The notes under the pieces: model-generated
What the model was told of the DNA's origin: nothing
Databases searched by the model: none
Seen by the model: the letters and a program-made list of their open reading frames with translations, nothing else
Made by a program: the position numbers and the translations under genes
Shown: positions 62,115-64,000 of the stretch, in pieces
How the letters are laid out: every line of letters begins with the position of its first letter
How positions within the stretch are numbered: position 1 is the stretch's first letter
NCBI RefSeq assembly: GCF_001949145.1
Contig: NW_019091362.1
Coordinates: 10,047,972 to 10,111,971, forward strand
Length of the DNA stretch: 64,000 nucleotides
Source: Acanthaster planci
Lineage: Eukaryota > Echinodermata > Asteroidea > Valvatida > Acanthasteridae
Direction of reading: 5' to 3'

Positions 62115-64000
62115 CTTGGATACAGAGTATAAAGACAGGGGTTGATTACAGATGCAGTCAACAAAATCATCGAAATGCAAAAGGTTTATCGAGTGTTTAC
62201 CTGAAACCGTCTTGAAATTTGGTTTGTTTAACATGAGCTTCGTTGCTCCCCCTTTTACCTCAAGTGGTCTCTTCCAACTACGTACCCCCACCCGCCAACA
62301 AATGTGTACATCGTGTAAGGTCAAGGGCCTGATTAGTTTGTATATTTTGCTTTGGTTTTGAGTAAATTATTACAAACAATTGGGCATGGGTGGAAATCCG
62401 GGGGAGGGATATACCGTCCCCGCCCTCTTTTTTGATGGGGGATTAACAATGTAATCATCCCCCCACACATTTTTCAAGTCAAACACTTTTTGCGCACTCA
62501 TAGCCTACACCACCGACTCCGCACTTGCCAGCACCCTGACGATCTCACCTGGGATGGGGGCCGTACTGAGCTTGATGGATGAATATGAAATCACCCCCCC
62601 CCCCCACATGTGACAATAAATCCCAGCAGGCGGTTGGGTACCATACATATTTCATCAGTAAGTTAGGTTCGATACAGCATGGACGAATTCTCTGAAGATC
62701 TCTAGTTTGAGGAACTTAATATCCCCCTTTCAAGTCTGGTTTCCAAAGACTGAGAAGATTACAATACCATGTAGTCCAGCAAAAAATTAGAAGGCTTACT
62801 GGAGCAGGCGTATTTCCACATGACTATCTCTTCCTCCCTGGACGAATCCAAATCCTCAAAGTGAGTCAGGATATCGCTCATGGCAACACCAGTGGAAGCG
62901 GCGATGTCTTTGGCCAACATTCTGTGCGGGGAGGCACAAAGCTTTGATTGATTACATGTACCATGAGTGGTGAAACGGTTCAGCGGTTACAGGATAATCG
63001 ATTGATCGTGGCTAGACTCGTATTCACGCCTTGGTGTCGGGTAGGTTTGTCTCATGTAAAACCACTCAAGCATGAGACAGTGGCGTTAATGGGGTTTAAC
63101 TACTCTGATTGCGGTTACATTTGCGGAATGATCGAGGTGCCTCCGCCGGCCACCCCAGGGATAATAGGACGAGAAAAGGAACAACTATTGCAAATGTTTC
63201 CTTTGACTTCCTTCTCATCAATGCGTGTTAAAAGCCCCCAAATTTAGGCGTACCCCGAAGAAAGGACATAAAAAATGTAAAAATGAATTTCCTTAACTTT
63301 TCCGTCTGATAATTCGGTTTCAGGGCCATCTTGGGGAAGGGAATTTCCCATGCCAATCTGTCCTCAGCCCCGTAGTTATACGCCCCTGCTACTCAAATCG
63401 AGAGGAGCTTTATGTTGCGTCTGAAATCGGACTCAGATCATTTCATGATAGTGACTTAATGATTCGAGCAATCTACAAAAGTGAATGAATTCTGAACTAA
63501 GTCGATCCTCTAATTTGTTTCTATGAAATCTGTTTCAATAAACTGAAGTTGGCTTTAATTTAGTTACAATTCAAAGCAGAAAACTCGTCATCATAAACTA
63601 ACGTGTGGATTTCCGACTGCTTGGTGTTCAAAATGGCGTCATTGTAGTATTTGCTCTGATGTTCGAAGATGTAGTCGAACCACATGTAGGACGCCGCTCC
63701 TTTCAAAAACCGAAGAATGTATGATGCCTAGGGAAAGACGATCGTGTCAATATTATTGGTCAGTACTTTCGTCGCTGTGCTTTGTAAACATCATTTATTT
63801 ACCAAAATTAGCCCACTGCTGGCAGTAACAAACAAAATAGTGGTGGTGGCAGTTTGCGACACAAAGCAACCACCAAGCAGGCGCACTGCAGACATCGGCA
63901 TGTGTAAATTAATAAATATTCATTAAACGGCCATCATTGTACATTTACCTGAGCGGCCGGAAATGATGCACGATGATATGGCAGAGGGAAGGTAATTGTT
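61996..64000 (-). CDS. Secreted DsbA-like thioredoxin-fold protein, paralogue 2 (5' end beyond window)
   Basis: Four exons (part of exon 2, then 3, 4 and 5) match paralogue 1 one for one, with the same phases (0, 2, 1) and conserved blocks: FPLPYHRASFPAAQ, WFDYIFEHQSKYYN, MSDILTHF, REEEIVMWKYACS, TVSGTPFVFINGVRVDF and WTLDDWRRVIDPLLEPEI. The stop is TAG (61998-61996). By eye identity is about 76% in exon 3 and 80% in exon 4. Exon 1, with the signal peptide and CxxC, should lie just right of the window. All visible exons are open with intact splice sites, so it appears functional. Tandem arrangement on the same strand indicates local duplication. Confidence 0.8.
62800..62921 (-). CDS. DsbA-like paralogue 2 exon 4
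   Basis: 122 bases, phase 2-1, acceptor CGCACAG, donor GTAAGC. It encodes MLAKDIAASTGVAMSD then REEEIVMWKYACS. Confidence 0.85.
63603..63727 (-). CDS. DsbA-like paralogue 2 exon 3
   Basis: 125 bases, phase 0-2, acceptor CCTAG, donor GTTAGT, the same length as in paralogue 1. It encodes ASYILRFLKGAA then FEHQSKYYNDAI. Confidence 0.83.
63949..64000 (-). CDS. DsbA-like paralogue 2 exon 2, partial
   Basis: Donor GTAAAT after Gln; the visible 17 codons read TITFPLPYHRASFPAAQ, homologous to exon 2 of paralogue 1. Truncated by the window end. Confidence 0.82.

Overview
This is animal nuclear DNA: about 60% A+T, genes split into short exons with GT-AG introns, and many short palindromic (foldback) repeats. 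Villin-family, CTD small phosphatase, secreted Kunitz and secreted thioredoxin-fold genes together suggest a marine invertebrate deuterostome. A cephalochordate such as Branchiostoma is my best guess; this is inference, because no species-specific marker is visible. A run of 191 N (40665-40855) marks a scaffold gap.

Layout. (1) 19-132, + strand: the last coding exon of a villin-family gene (C-terminal headpiece), followed by about 12 kb without coding exons that holds a 657-bp near-perfect palindrome and smaller foldback elements. (2) 12316-39614, - strand: a complete eight-exon CTD small phosphatase gene (CTDSP1/2/L type, 257 aa) in convergent orientation to villin. Its large introns are packed with TACATGTA-type palindromes, contain two copies of an ~850-bp repeat and several terminal-inverted-repeat elements, and carry a microRNA-like hairpin near the 5' end. 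(3) 39615-45000: intergenic DNA with the gap, a GACGACG minisatellite and a foldback. (4) 45003-49610, + strand: a secreted single-Kunitz-domain inhibitor gene with TATA box, three exons and poly(A) signal. (5) 49.6-56 kb: intergenic. (6) 56075-59809, - strand: a five-exon gene for a secreted DsbA-like thioredoxin-fold protein (225 aa). (7) 61996-64000, - strand: a tandem paralogue of it with identical intron phases, cut by the window end.

The villin/CTDSP neighbourhood is the clearest evolutionary signal. In human the pairs VIL1/CTDSP1, VILL/CTDSPL and AVIL/CTDSP2 share chromosome bands, so this single-copy pair looks like the state before the vertebrate genome duplications. No operon-like coupling is expected among these genes. 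The Kunitz and DsbA-like genes both encode predicted secreted products but are otherwise unrelated.

Almost all other open frames in the window are chance. The hexamer TACATG, so abundant here, has no stop codon in any of six frames and inflates ORF length in the CTDSP introns.
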